Positions 38,678-47,499 of a stretch of DNA of 64,000 nucleotides are shown in pieces. Under the pieces are notes generated by a model. It made no database searches. It saw only the letters and a program-made list of their open reading frames with translations, and was not told the DNA's origin. Within the stretch, counting starts at the first letter, position 1. Each line of letters starts with the position of its first letter. The position numbers and the translations under genes are program-made. The DNA comes from Streptococcus peroris ATCC 700780. Lineage in GTDB: Bacteria > Bacillota > Bacilli > Lactobacillales > Streptococcaceae. The DNA lies in NCBI RefSeq assembly GCF_000187585.1, contig NZ_GL732463.1, positions 330,981-394,980 on the forward strand, written 5' to 3'.

Positions 38678-39283
38678 ATGAAATTTCTTGAGTTAAATAA
38701 AAAACGTCATGCAACCAAGCATTTTATTGATAAATCGGTTGATCCCAAGGATGTTCGAACAGCTATTGAAATCGCAACCTTGGCCCCAAGCGCTCACAAC
38801 AGTCAGCCTTGGAAATTTGTCGTGGTTCGTGAGAAAAATGCTGAGTTAGCAAAATTAGCCTATGGTGCAAATTTTGAACAAGTATCAGAAGCGCCAGTTA
38901 CTATTGCTTTGTTTACAGATACTGATCTTTCTCAGCGTGCTCGCAAGATTGCACGTATTGGTGGTGCCAAGAATTTTTCTGAAGAACAGCTTCAGTACTA
39001 TATGAAGAATCTCCCAGCTGAGTTTGCTCGCTACGATGAACAACAAGTCAGTGATTACTTGTCTCTAAATGCAGGTTTGGTAGCTATGAATTTGGTTCTT
39101 GCCCTTACAGACCAAGGAATTGGTTCAAATATTATTCTTGGTTTTGATAAATCAAAAGCCAATGAAGTTTTGGAAATCGAAGACCGCTTCCGACCAGAGC
39201 TTTTGATCACAGTGGGATATACAGATGAAAAATTGGAACCAAGTTACCGTTTGCCAGTAGATGAAATTATCGAAAAAAGATAG
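38678..39283 (+). CDS. Nitroreductase family protein
   Basis: A 201-residue FMN-dependent oxidoreductase. KKRHATKHF at the N-terminus and LAPSAHNSQPWKFVVV (about 36-51) bind FMN; DQGIGSNIILGF is the usual C-terminal segment. These enzymes reduce nitroaromatics or quinones with NAD(P)H; the natural substrate is unknown. pepV begins 9 nt downstream, so the two form an operon. Confidence 0.92.
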   Translation: MKFLELNKKRHATKHFIDKSVDPKDVRTAIEIATLAPSAHNSQPWKFVVVREKNAELAKLAYGANFEQVSEAPVTIALFTDTDLSQRARKIARIGGAKNFSEEQLQYYMKNLPAEFARYDEQQVSDYLSLNAGLVAMNLVLALTDQGIGSNIILGFDKSKANEVLEIEDRFRPELLITVGYTDEKLEPSYRLPVDEIIEKR

Positions 39284-39292
39284 GAGGAAAAA

Positions 39293-40693
39293 ATGACAAC
39301 AATTGATTTTAAAGCAGAAGTAGAAAAACGCAAAGAAGACCTCTTGGCTGACTTGTTTAGCCTCTTGGAGATCAACTCAGAACGTGATGACAGTAAGGTA
39401 GACGCAGCACATCCTTTTGGACCTGGCCCTGTAAAAGCCTTGGAGAAATTTCTTGAAATCGCAGATCGTGATGGCTACCCAACGAAAAATGTAGATAACT
39501 ACGCAGGACATTTTGAATTTGGTGAAGGTAAGGAAGTTCTTGGAATTTTTGCTCACTTAGATGTGGTACCTGCTGGTAGTGGTTGGGATACGGATCCATA
39601 TACTCCAACTATCAAAGATGGTCGCCTCTATGCGCGTGGGGCTTCTGATGACAAGGGACCAACTACAGCATGTTACTATGGTTTGAAAATTATCAAGGAA
39701 CTTGGCCTTCCAACTTCAAAGAAGGTACGTTTCATCGTGGGAACAGACGAAGAATCAGGTTGGGGAGATATGGACTACTACTTTGAGCATGTAGGACTTG
39801 AAAAACCAGACTTTGGTTTCTCTCCAGATGCGGAATTCCCTATCATCAATGGTGAAAAGGGAAATATCACAGAGTATCTCCACTTTGCAGGTGAAAATAA
39901 AGGAGCAGCGCGTCTTCATAGCTTTACAGGTGGTTTGCGTGAAAACATGGTGCCAGAATCAGCAACGGCAGTTATTTCAGGAGACTTAGCTGACTTGCAA
40001 GGCAAGCTAGACGCTTTCGTTGCAGAACACAAACTCAGAGGAGAAATCCAAGAAGAGAACGGTCAGTACAAGGTTACTGTAATTGGTAAATCAGCCCATG
40101 GTGCTATGCCTGCTTCAGGTGTCAATGGTGCAACTTACCTTGCCCTCTTCCTTAGCCAGTTTGACTTTGCTGGACCTGCAAAAGACTACCTCGACATTGC
40201 TGGTAAGATCCTCTTAAATGACCACGAAGGTAAAAACTTGAAAGTGGCTCATGTGGATGAAAAGATGGGTGCCCTTTCTATGAATGCTGGTGTCTTCCGC
40301 TTTGACGAAGCTAGTGCTGACAATACTATTGCCCTTAACTTCCGTTATCCAAAAGGAACAAGTCCTGAACAAATCAAAGGAGTCCTTGAAAACTTGCCAG
40401 TTGTTTCTGTCAGCCTTTCTGAGCATGAACATACTCCTCATTATGTTCCAATGGAAGATCCTCTTGTTAAAACTTTGCTCGATGTTTATGAAAAGCAAAC
40501 TGGACTTAAAGGTCATGAACAAGTCATCGGTGGTGGAACCTTTGGACGTCTTTTGGAACGCGGTGTAGCTTACGGTGCTATGTTCCCAGATTCTATCGAC
40601 ACTATGCACCAAGCCAACGAATTTATCGCCTTGGATGATCTTTTCCGCGCAGCAGCCATCTATGCTGAAGCTATTTACGAATTGATCAAATAA
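39293..40693 (+). CDS. pepV: Dipeptidase PepV
   Basis: PepV, 466 residues, is an M20-family zinc dipeptidase with broad specificity. The metal ligands are in FAHLDVVPAGSGWDTDP (His about 87), GASDDKGPT (Asp) and GTDEESGWGDMD (Glu-Glu). The catalytic-domain lid spans about 180-380, and the C-terminal ligand is in DTMHQANEF. Length matches lactococcal PepV. AGGAGGAAAA precedes the ATG. It releases amino acids from imported peptides. Confidence 0.96.
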   Translation: MTTIDFKAEVEKRKEDLLADLFSLLEINSERDDSKVDAAHPFGPGPVKALEKFLEIADRDGYPTKNVDNYAGHFEFGEGKEVLGIFAHLDVVPAGSGWDTDPYTPTIKDGRLYARGASDDKGPTTACYYGLKIIKELGLPTSKKVRFIVGTDEESGWGDMDYYFEHVGLEKPDFGFSPDAEFPIINGEKGNITEYLHFAGENKGAARLHSFTGGLRENMVPESATAVISGDLADLQGKLDAFVAEHKLRGEIQEENGQYKVTVIGKSAHGAMPASGVNGATYLALFLSQFDFAGPAKDYLDIAGKILLNDHEGKNLKVAHVDEKMGALSMNAGVFRFDEASADNTIALNFRYPKGTSPEQIKGVLENLPVVSVSLSEHEHTPHYVPMEDPLVKTLLDVYEKQTGLKGHEQVIGGGTFGRLLERGVAYGAMFPDSIDTMHQANEFIALDDLFRAAAIYAEAIYELIK

Positions 40694-40699
40694 ACGTAT

Positions 40700-40734
40700 A
40701 GAAGTCTGAGATTTTATGCTTGGACTTCTTTTTG
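40700..40734 (+). terminator. Probable terminator of pepV
   Basis: AGAAGTC and GGACTTCT pair around a 17-nt loop and are followed by TTTTTGG. The loop is long, so the call is modest; part overlaps the region just before the next ribosome-binding site. Confidence 0.5.
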
Positions 40735-40746
40735 GAGGGGAAACAA

Positions 40747-41337
40747 ATGTCTCACATAGAAACCATCAAGCAAGCTATTATGACAGATCCACAGAATGAA
40801 AGTTATACGAAACAAGGAATCGAACCACTATTTGCAGCACCAAAAACAGCTCGTATTAATATTATTGGGCAGGCACCTGGTCTTAAAACTCAGGAAGCTG
40901 GGCTTTACTGGAAGGATAAAAGTGGCGACCGCTTACGAGAGTGGTTGGGTGTGGACGAAGACACGTTTTATAATTCAGGTTACTTTGCAGTCATGCCCAT
41001 GGATTTCTATTTTCCAGGTCATGGCAAATCTGGTGATCTACCACCTCGTCCAGGCTTTGCAGAAAAATGGCATCCAGAACTCTTGAAGGAATTGCCGGAT
41101 ATCCAATTGACACTCTTGATTGGACAATATGCCCAAGCTTACTATCTGCACGAAAAGGTCAGTGGCAAGGTAACGGACCGTGTACATCGGTTTAAGGATT
41201 ATTTGCCTGATTATTTCCCTCTGGTACACCCTTCTCCTCGTAATCAAATCTGGATGAAAAAAAATCCTTGGTTTGAGGAAGAGGTCTTGCCTGACTTGAA
41301 AGATAGAATTCACAAAATTCTCGGAGAAGCAAAATGA
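40747..41337 (+). CDS. Uracil-DNA glycosylase superfamily protein
   Basis: A 196-residue protein of the UDG-like fold. INIIGQAPGLKTQEAGLYW (about 37-55) corresponds to motif 1 (GQAPG), and LVHPSPRN (about 165-172) to the C-terminal motif HPSxxN. This group lacks cysteines for an Fe-S cluster in the N-terminus, unlike family 4. It may remove uracil or act on other bases; activity is not proven. GGAGGGGAAACAA before the ATG is strong. Overlaps the rhodanese gene by 4 nt. Confidence 0.82.
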   Translation: MSHIETIKQAIMTDPQNESYTKQGIEPLFAAPKTARINIIGQAPGLKTQEAGLYWKDKSGDRLREWLGVDEDTFYNSGYFAVMPMDFYFPGHGKSGDLPPRPGFAEKWHPELLKELPDIQLTLLIGQYAQAYYLHEKVSGKVTDRVHRFKDYLPDYFPLVHPSPRNQIWMKKNPWFEEEVLPDLKDRIHKILGEAK

Positions 41338-41615
41338 AAGAAATTACTTTTAACGATTTTTACCAGCTTTATCAGACAGAGTCACTTTCTGTGCTGGATG
41401 TCAGAGAAGTAGAGGAATTTGAGGTTCTTCATTTAGAAGCCGCTCGTAATTTTCCTCTCAGTCAATTGGCTGATACTTATGATCAACTGGATAAAAGCCA
41501 GTCTTACTATGTGATTTGCAAGTCAGGAAAGCGTTCGGCACGTGCTTGCCAATTTCTATCAGAACAAGGCTATGACGTTATCAATGTCCAAGGTGGCATG
41601 GATGCTTTAGAATAA
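41334..41615 (+). CDS. Single-domain rhodanese-like protein
   Basis: A 93-residue rhodanese domain: SVLDVREVEEFEVLHL at the start and the active-site loop VICKSGKRSARAC, with Cys about 61 as persulfide carrier. It may move sulfane sulfur to an unknown acceptor. It is translationally coupled (ATGA) to the UDG-like gene, an association that I cannot explain. Confidence 0.92.
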   Translation: MKEITFNDFYQLYQTESLSVLDVREVEEFEVLHLEAARNFPLSQLADTYDQLDKSQSYYVICKSGKRSARACQFLSEQGYDVINVQGGMDALE

Positions 41616-41781
41616 GAAAACTCTCTTTGGAGCCGAAATTAAGAAAAGGTCCCAAAGGGAATTTTTTTTGCTCTAAAATTCCGAAAATTGAAAACATTTT
41701 AGAATTAGTCCGTGACAGCCTTTTCTTGCCTTTAATCATGTTATACTAGGAAAGTATTTTATTTTGTAATAAGGAGAGTTT

Positions 41782-43107
41782 ATGGCTAAAAAAGGTGCTT
41801 TAACAGGATTACTTCTGTTTGGAATATTTTTTGGAGCAGGTAACTTGATTTTCCCTCCAACTCTGGGCGCACAGTCTGGAGAAAACTTCCTACCTGCTAT
41901 TGCAGGTTTTGTATTTTCGGGTGTCGGGATTGCCGTTTTAACCTTGATTATCGGGACACTTAATCCTAAGGGCTATATCTATGAGATTTCTAAGAAAATT
42001 TCACCATGGTTTGCGACCATTTATCTGGCAGCCTTGTACTTATCGATTGGTCCATTCTTTGCGATTCCGCGTACAGCAACAACATCATTTGAAGTAGGGA
42101 TCAGTCCACTCTTGGACCAAGAAGGAAAAAGTTTTGGTTTGATTATCTTTACCATTCTTTACTTTGTTGCTGCTTATCTTATCTCCCTTAATCCTTCAAA
42201 GATTTTGGATCGTATCGGTCGTGTTTTGACTCCAGTTTTTGCCCTCTTAATTATCATCTTGGTAATCCTTGGAGTCCTCAAATATGGTGGAAATGCTCCA
42301 CAAACAGCTACAGTAGCTTATCAAGCTTCAGCATTTGGAGCAGGATTCCTTGAAGGATACAATACTCTAGATGCTCTCGCATCTGTTGCCTTTAGTGTAA
42401 TCGCGGTTGAAACCTTGAAACAACTTGGATTTTCGAGTAAAAAAGAGTACATCTCAACCATTTGGGTAGTCGGAATTGTCGTAGCGCTTGGCTTTAGTGC
42501 TCTATACATTGGCCTAGGTTTCCTTGGAAATCACTTCCCGATGACAGAAGAAGCGATGAAGGGTGGAACTCCAGGGGTTTATATCTTGTCACAAGCGACC
42601 CAAGAAATCTTTGGTTCAACAGCTCAATTATTCCTAGCAGCCATGGTAACAGTAACTTGCTTCACAACGACTGTAGGTTTGATTGTTTCAACTGCGGAAT
42701 TCTTTAACGGACGTTTCCCACAACTCAGCTATAAGGTTTATGCGACTGTCTTTACCTTGATTGGTTTTGCAATTGCCAACCTCGGTCTTGATGCAATCAT
42801 CAAATATTCTATCCCTGTCCTAGTTATCTTGTATCCAATTACCATTGTGATTGTTATGATTGTGATTGTAAACAAGTTTGTACCACTTTCAAAACCAGGC
42901 ATGCAATTGACGATGGGTCTTGTTACAGCTATTGCCGTAGCTAGTGTCTTGGGAAGTTCATTTGAAGTGACCTTCCTTGTCAACATTGTGAATGCTCTAC
43001 CATTTGCTAAGGCTTCCTTGCCATGGTTAGTACCAGCGATTATTGGGATTTTACTATCTCTTGTTCTTCCAAATAAACAGAAGAGTGAAGCTTTTGAGAT
43101 GGAATAA
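41782..43107 (+). CDS. brnQ: Branched-chain amino acid:cation symporter BrnQ
   Basis: A 441-residue LIVCS-family carrier with about 12 membrane segments. The N-terminal LLLFGIFFGAGNLIFPPTLG is the family hallmark; TARTAT-like AIPRTATTSFEV (about 94-105) follows. It imports Leu, Ile and Val with Na+ or H+. AATAAGGAGAGTTT precedes the ATG. A bidirectional terminator separates it from the convergent lipoprotein gene. Confidence 0.95.
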   Translation: MAKKGALTGLLLFGIFFGAGNLIFPPTLGAQSGENFLPAIAGFVFSGVGIAVLTLIIGTLNPKGYIYEISKKISPWFATIYLAALYLSIGPFFAIPRTATTSFEVGISPLLDQEGKSFGLIIFTILYFVAAYLISLNPSKILDRIGRVLTPVFALLIIILVILGVLKYGGNAPQTATVAYQASAFGAGFLEGYNTLDALASVAFSVIAVETLKQLGFSSKKEYISTIWVVGIVVALGFSALYIGLGFLGNHFPMTEEAMKGGTPGVYILSQATQEIFGSTAQLFLAAMVTVTCFTTTVGLIVSTAEFFNGRFPQLSYKVYATVFTLIGFAIANLGLDAIIKYSIPVLVILYPITIVIVMIVIVNKFVPLSKPGMQLTMGLVTAIAVASVLGSSFEVTFLVNIVNALPFAKASLPWLVPAIIGILLSLVLPNKQKSEAFEME

Positions 43108-43134
43108 AAAACTTGGCATAAGCCAAGTTTTTTC
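43108..43134. terminator. Bidirectional terminator after brnQ
   Basis: AAAAACTTGGC, loop ATA, and AGCCAAGTTTTTT, with A and T runs on either side of the stem. Confidence 0.85.
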
Positions 43135-43142
43135 TATTACTT

Positions 43143-43682
43143 TTAATTTGTTTTTTCAGTGTATCCAAGATTTTTTAACATTTTCTCAGAGGCGCTAAAG
43201 CTAACACTGTCACCAATACCAGAGTATTCATCTGGTAAGGCTTTTTTAAGTTCGTCAAGACTTGCAACTGTGAAGTCAATTTCAGTATGTTGAACGACTT
43301 TTCCGTCTTTAATTTCGATGCTTTGAGTAACACCTTTGAGGCCTTCATACCCTTTATAAGCTTCTTCAACGGATGCTTTAAGAGTTTCTGCAGTCGTGCC
43401 GATAGCCACTGGGTCATAGACATTATGACCTGAATGTTTCAATACGTTATCTCCATCTACAATGTAGGTTAAAGTAGAATGAAGATCACTATGAGTATCA
43501 TTTACAAAGGTCACTGTTCTTACTTCAGACTTGTTTTCTGTAGTTTGTTGACTAGTAGAGTCTATCTGTGTAGTTTCACTTTTTGCTGAGCTAGAAGAAG
43601 TGGTTGATGATTGCTTAGAACATCCTAACAAGATGGCTAATGGTAAAGCTAAGCAAAGAGCAGTTTTAAAATATTTGTTCAT
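43143..43682 (-). CDS. DUF1307 (YehR-like) lipoprotein
   Basis: A 179-residue secreted lipoprotein. The signal peptide MNKYFKTALCLALPLAILLGC ends in a lipobox with Cys21. A Ser/Thr linker (22-52) precedes the folded domain, which resembles DUF1307/YehR: RTVTFVNDTHSDLHSTLTY, VEEAYKGYEGLKGV and an end MLKNLGYTEK. Function is unknown. GAAAGGAAATACA supports the ATG at 43682; an upstream ATG would fall in this site. Confidence 0.85.
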   Translation of the reverse strand: MNKYFKTALCLALPLAILLGCSKQSSTTSSSSAKSETTQIDSTSQQTTENKSEVRTVTFVNDTHSDLHSTLTYIVDGDNVLKHSGHNVYDPVAIGTTAETLKASVEEAYKGYEGLKGVTQSIEIKDGKVVQHTEIDFTVASLDELKKALPDEYSGIGDSVSFSASEKMLKNLGYTEKTN

Positions 43683-43816
43683 TGTATTTCCTTTCATAAG
43701 AGAACTTGCTTCATTATACCATAACCTCCTTTTATTATCAAAGCATTTCAGATGTTTCCTTTTTTAACACATACTTAAAGGGGAAAAGTGATATAATGGT
43801 TAAAAGAGGTGAATGA

Positions 43817-44854
43817 ATGAATCAAACTGTAAATTATATCAAAGAACTAACGGCTATCGCGTCCCCAACAGGTTTTACGCGTGAAATTACGGATTATTTA
43901 GTTGAGACATTAGAAAATCTTGGTTATCAACCAATCCGTACTGCTAAAGGTGGTGTCAACGTTACTGTTAAAGGAAAAAATGACGAGCAACAGCGTTATG
44001 TCACTGCCCATGTGGATACCTTGGGTGCCATTGTTCGTGCTGTTAAACCGGATGGTCGTCTCAAGATGGACCGTATCGGTGGTTATCCTTGGAACATGAT
44101 TGAAGGTGAAAACTGTACTGTCCATGTAGCTAGTACAGGTAAAACTGTTTCAGGTACGATTTTGATCCACCAAACTTCTTGTCACGTATACAAGGACGCT
44201 GGAACTGCCGAACGCACGCAGGACAATATGGAAGTGCGTTTGGATGAAAAAGTGACCAACGAAAAAGAAACACGGGCACTTGGTATCGAAGTTGGAGATT
44301 TTATCAGCTTTGATCCACGAACAGTCGTGACAGAGACAGGCTTTATCAAGTCTCGTCATTTGGATGACAAGGCCAGCGCAGCCATTCTTCTCAATCTCCT
44401 CAAAGTCTATAAAGAAGAGGGAGTTAAGCTTCCAGTCACTACGCATTTTGCTTTTTCAGTCTTTGAAGAAGTGGGGCATGGTGCTAACTCAAGTATTCCT
44501 AGTCAAGTTGTCGAATATTTGGCTGTGGATATGGGAGCAATGGGTGACGATCAGCAGACAGACGAGTACACAGTCTCTATCTGTGTCAAGGATGCTTCAG
44601 GTCCTTATCACTATGAATTCCGCCAACATTTGGTTGCTCTAGCAAAAGAGCAAGACATTCCATTTAAACTCGATATCTATCCATTTTATGGTTCAGATGC
44701 TTCTGCAGCCATGTCAGCTGGAGCAGAAGTCAAGCACGCACTACTCGGTGCAGGGATCGAGTCTAGTCACTCTTACGAGCGTACTCATATTGATTCTGTT
44801 CTCGCTACTGAGCGTATGGTGGATGCTTATCTCAAGAGTGAGTTGGTGGACTGA
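43817..44854 (+). CDS. pepA: Glutamyl aminopeptidase, M42 family
   Basis: A 345-residue zinc aminopeptidase of the M42 family (PepA in lactococci and streptococci), which cuts N-terminal Glu and Asp. Metal ligands are in VTAHVDTLGAIVR (His), HLDDKASAAILL (Asp), FEEVGHGA (Glu-Glu) and AVDMGAMGDD. The C-terminal SHSYERTHIDS supplies the last His. AAAGAGGTGAATGA precedes the ATG. The HIT gene starts one base after its stop. Confidence 0.93.
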   Translation: MNQTVNYIKELTAIASPTGFTREITDYLVETLENLGYQPIRTAKGGVNVTVKGKNDEQQRYVTAHVDTLGAIVRAVKPDGRLKMDRIGGYPWNMIEGENCTVHVASTGKTVSGTILIHQTSCHVYKDAGTAERTQDNMEVRLDEKVTNEKETRALGIEVGDFISFDPRTVVTETGFIKSRHLDDKASAAILLNLLKVYKEEGVKLPVTTHFAFSVFEEVGHGANSSIPSQVVEYLAVDMGAMGDDQQTDEYTVSICVKDASGPYHYEFRQHLVALAKEQDIPFKLDIYPFYGSDASAAMSAGAEVKHALLGAGIESSHSYERTHIDSVLATERMVDAYLKSELVD

Positions 44855-44855
44855 T

Positions 44856-45317
44856 ATGTGTTTGATTTGTGATCGAATTGAACTCATCAAGACTGGTGAC
44901 AATCCCTACTTTGTGAGGGAGTTGGAAACAGGCTATGTTGTCATTGGAGACCATCAGTATTTTGAAGGTTACACTCTTTTCTTAGCTAAGGAACATGTCA
45001 CAGAATTACACCATATGGAAGTTCCTGTCAAGCTTCGCTTTTTAGAGGAAATGAGTCTGGTTCAGGAAGCAGTTTCTAAGGCCTTCTCTGCTCAAAAGAT
45101 GAATGTAGAGTTGTTAGGAAATGGAGATGCTCACGCTCACTGGCATATTTTCCCTAGACGAGAGGGTGATATGAAAGGACACGGTCTTAACGGTCGTGGT
45201 CCAGTCTGGTGGGTGCCGTGGGAAGAGATGGTAGCAGAAGATTGCCAGGTACAATCTCAACAATTAGAACACTTAATCCAATCTTTATCTGTTGAATTGG
45301 ACAAAGTTATCGTATGA
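44856..45317 (+). CDS. HIT-family hydrolase
   Basis: A 153-residue histidine-triad protein: MCLICDRIELI at the N-terminus with a CxxC, and the triad HAHWHIFPR at about 103-111. HIT proteins hydrolyse nucleotidyl phosphoramidates or dinucleotide polyphosphates. The start at 44856 is right after the pepA stop; the ribosome-binding site GAGTTGGTGGA lies inside pepA. The open frame extends upstream within pepA but without merit. Confidence 0.9.
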   Translation: MCLICDRIELIKTGDNPYFVRELETGYVVIGDHQYFEGYTLFLAKEHVTELHHMEVPVKLRFLEEMSLVQEAVSKAFSAQKMNVELLGNGDAHAHWHIFPRREGDMKGHGLNGRGPVWWVPWEEMVAEDCQVQSQQLEHLIQSLSVELDKVIV

Positions 45318-45328
45318 AAGGATAAACC

Positions 45329-46045
45329 ATGAAAAAGAGATATCTAGTCTTATCAGGCTTGTTAGCCTTGACATTAGTGGCTTGTTCGCAAGAAAAGTCA
45401 GCGAGTCCTAACGCAAAAGGGACCTCAGAACAAGCAACTGTTAAAGAAGGAACTGCCGGAAGTAAGTCTCAGGAAGCTGGTCAAAAGAAAGCAGAAGTAG
45501 TAGATAAAGGAGATCACTACAGCATTCAAGGAAAGTACGATGAGATTGTTGTGGCTAATAAGCATTATCCTATGTCCAAAGATTATAATCCAGGTGAAAA
45601 TCCCACAGCTAAAGCTCAGCTGATGAAACTCATTAAAGCAATGCAGGAAGCAGGTTTTCCAATTAGTGATCACTATAGTGGCTTTAGAAGCTATGAGAAT
45701 CAAGTCAAACTGTATCAAGATTATGTCACAAAAGATGGTAAAGCTGGGGCTGACCGCTATTCTGCAAGACCTGGGTACAGTGAACATCAAACTGGTCTCG
45801 CCTTTGACATAATTGGAACAAATGGTGACCTAGTTACAGAACCCAAGGCTGCCCAATGGTTGTTAGATCATGCAGCTGACTATGGTTTTGTCGTTCGCTA
45901 TCTCAAAGGTAAGGAAAAAGAAACAGGTTATATGGCTGAGGAATGGCATCTTCGCTACGTCGGCAAAGAAGCTAAAGAAATTGCTGCAAGTGGCCTTAGT
46001 TTGGAAGAGTATTATGGCTTTGAAGGTGGGGACTATGTTGATTAG
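45329..46045 (+). CDS. ldcB: L,D-carboxypeptidase lipoprotein, M15B family
   Basis: LdcB (also DacB), 238 residues, trims the D-Ala from stem tetrapeptides of peptidoglycan, which sets the balance of cross-links. The signal peptide ends LTLVACS with lipid-anchored Cys near 19. A low-complexity linker (21-55) leads to the zinc domain: SARPGYSEHQTGLAFDI (His and Asp ligands, about 151-167) and EEWHLRYVG (about 203-211). GAAAGGATAAACC precedes the ATG. Likely operon with pepA and the HIT gene. Confidence 0.92.
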   Translation: MKKRYLVLSGLLALTLVACSQEKSASPNAKGTSEQATVKEGTAGSKSQEAGQKKAEVVDKGDHYSIQGKYDEIVVANKHYPMSKDYNPGENPTAKAQLMKLIKAMQEAGFPISDHYSGFRSYENQVKLYQDYVTKDGKAGADRYSARPGYSEHQTGLAFDIIGTNGDLVTEPKAAQWLLDHAADYGFVVRYLKGKEKETGYMAEEWHLRYVGKEAKEIAASGLSLEEYYGFEGGDYVD

Positions 46046-46057
46046 TCACTAAATATC

Positions 46058-46086
46058 TTGCAAGAATGCTTGGAATTTGATAAAAT
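46058..46086 (+). promoter_or_regulatory. Promoter of the pheS leader
   Basis: TTGCAA (46058-46063) and TAAAAT (46081-46086), 17 nt apart, with TG one base before the -10. Confidence 0.8.
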
Positions 46087-46092
46087 AAATAG

Positions 46093-46297
46093 TAATTAAA
46101 TAGGAATCTGCAAGACTAGTAGCTTAAGGGAAGTGAAACAGGGAGAAAGGCCGTGACTGAAAGCCTTTTGCATGAAAGTTGAGTGAATTCACTTGCATAT
46201 AGATTTAGAAATGAAGGTCTGACTTGTCAGATGAAAACGGATGGTACCGCGTGTCAACGCTCCGAGTGGAGTTTTTGATACGTGGTTTTCTTTTCAT
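46093..46297 (+). promoter_or_regulatory. T-box leader (tRNA-Phe) controlling pheS
   Basis: The T-box sequence TGGTACCGCG is at 46242-46251. Upstream is a long structured stem I region; GTGAATTCAC (46183-46192) holds a TTC codon (46188-46190) that fits the Phe specifier. The terminator stem pairs CGTGTCAACGCTCC (46250-46263) with GGAGTTTTTGATACG (46268-46282, with a bulge and a G-U pair) followed by TGGTTTTCTTTTC. The T-box overlaps its 5' arm, so uncharged tRNA-Phe would favour read-through into pheS. Confidence 0.92.
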
Positions 46298-46321
46298 CTA
46301 GGAGAGACTGATGGAGGAATT

Positions 46322-47368
46322 ATGTCAACTATTGAAGAACAATTAAAAGCGCTTCGTGAAGAAACGCTAGCCAGCTTGAAGCAGATTTCTGCTGAAAATG
46401 AAAAAGAACTACAAGAATTGCGCGTTTCTGTCCTTGGTAAAAAAGGATCACTGACTGAAATTCTTAAAGGGATGAAGGATGTGTCCGCTGAAATGCGTCC
46501 TGTTATTGGGAAACACGTAAATGAGGCTCGCGACGTCTTAACAGCTGCCTTTGAAGAAACAGCTAAACTTTTGGAAGAAAAGAAAGTTGCAGCTAAACTT
46601 GCTAGTGAGAGTATCGATGTGACACTTCCAGGTCGTCCAGTTGCAACTGGTCACCGTCACATTCTTACACAAACAAGTGAAGAAATCGAAGATATTTTCA
46701 TCGGGATGGGTTATCAAGTCGTGGATGGATTTGAAGTGGAGCAAGACTACTACAATTTTGAGCGTATGAATCTTCCAAAGGACCACCCAGCCCGTGATAT
46801 GCAAGACACTTTCTATATCACAGATGAAATCTTGCTTCGTACTCACACGTCTCCAGTTCAGGCGCGTGCCATGGATGCTCATGATTTTTCTAAAGGTCCA
46901 TTGAAGATGATTTCACCAGGACGTGTCTTTCGTCGTGATACAGACGATGCAACCCACAGTCACCAATTCCACCAAATCGAAGGTTTGGTTGTTGGGAAAA
47001 ACATTTCCATGGCTGACCTTCAAGGAACGCTTCAGTTGATCGTGCAAAAGATGTTTGGTGCAGAACGTCAAATCCGTCTGCGTCCATCTTACTTCCCATT
47101 TACCGAGCCATCGGTTGAAGTGGACGTTTCTTGCTTCAAATGTTGTAGAGCGGGATGTAATGTCTGTAAGAAAACTGGTTGGATTGAAATTATGGGGGCC
47201 GGTATGGTTCACCCACGCGTCCTTGAGATGAGTGGCATTGATTCAACAGTCTATTCAGGATTTGCCTTTGGTCTTGGACAAGAACGTGTTGCTATGCTCC
47301 GTTACGGAATCAACGATATCCGTGGATTTTACCAAGGGGATGTCCGCTTCTCAGAACAGTTTAAATAA
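46322..47368 (+). CDS. pheS: Phenylalanine-tRNA ligase alpha subunit
   Basis: PheS, 348 residues, forms an alpha2-beta2 enzyme with PheT that charges tRNA-Phe. N-terminal coiled coil (about 5-85) binds tRNA; the class II catalytic core shows [12 protein letters not shown] (motif 1 region), [22 protein letters not shown] (motif 2) and [13 protein letters not shown] (motif 3). ATG at 46322 follows GATGGAGGAAT. In the pneumococcal order I recall, a GNAT-type gene lies between pheS and pheT; here there are only 131 nt. Confidence 0.97.
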   Translation: MSTIEEQLKALREETLASLKQISAENEKELQELRVSVLGKKGSLTEILKGMKDVSAEMRPVIGKHVNEARDVLTAAFEETAKLLEEKKVAAKLASESIDVTLPGRPVATGHRHILTQTSEEIEDIFIGMGYQVVDGFEVEQDYYNFERMNLPKDHPARDMQDTFYITDEILLRTHTSPVQARAMDAHDFSKGPLKMISPGRVFRRDTDDATHSHQFHQIEGLVVGKNISMADLQGTLQLIVQKMFGAERQIRLRPSYFPFTEPSVEVDVSCFKCCRAGCNVCKKTGWIEIMGAGMVHPRVLEMSGIDSTVYSGFAFGLGQERVAMLRYGINDIRGFYQGDVRFSEQFK

Positions 47369-47499
47369 GATTGAAACCTGAAATACAGTCCTATACAGTT
47401 CTAGTCATTTTCTCTCGCCGAGAAATGGTGAGGACTGACTCGAAGAAAAAGAAAGGAATTGAAAAAGGTCTCACTTATTGAGATCTTATGCTCAGAATT
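47369..47499 (+). other. pheS-pheT spacer with hairpin
   Basis: The spacer contains AGTCATTTTCTC, loop TCGCC, and GAGAAATGGTGAGGACT (47403-47436), an imperfect stem without a T run. It could be an mRNA processing or stability element. No gene is present. Confidence 0.45.

Noticed and set aside
44688..44855. 5' extension of the HIT gene inside pepA
   Set aside because: Out of frame with pepA, which is clearly coding; the HIT family begins at MCLICDRI.
46241..46321. 5' extension of pheS through the T-box
   Set aside because: The frame passes through the T-box and terminator sequences; the family start MSTIEEQL has a strong ribosome-binding site.
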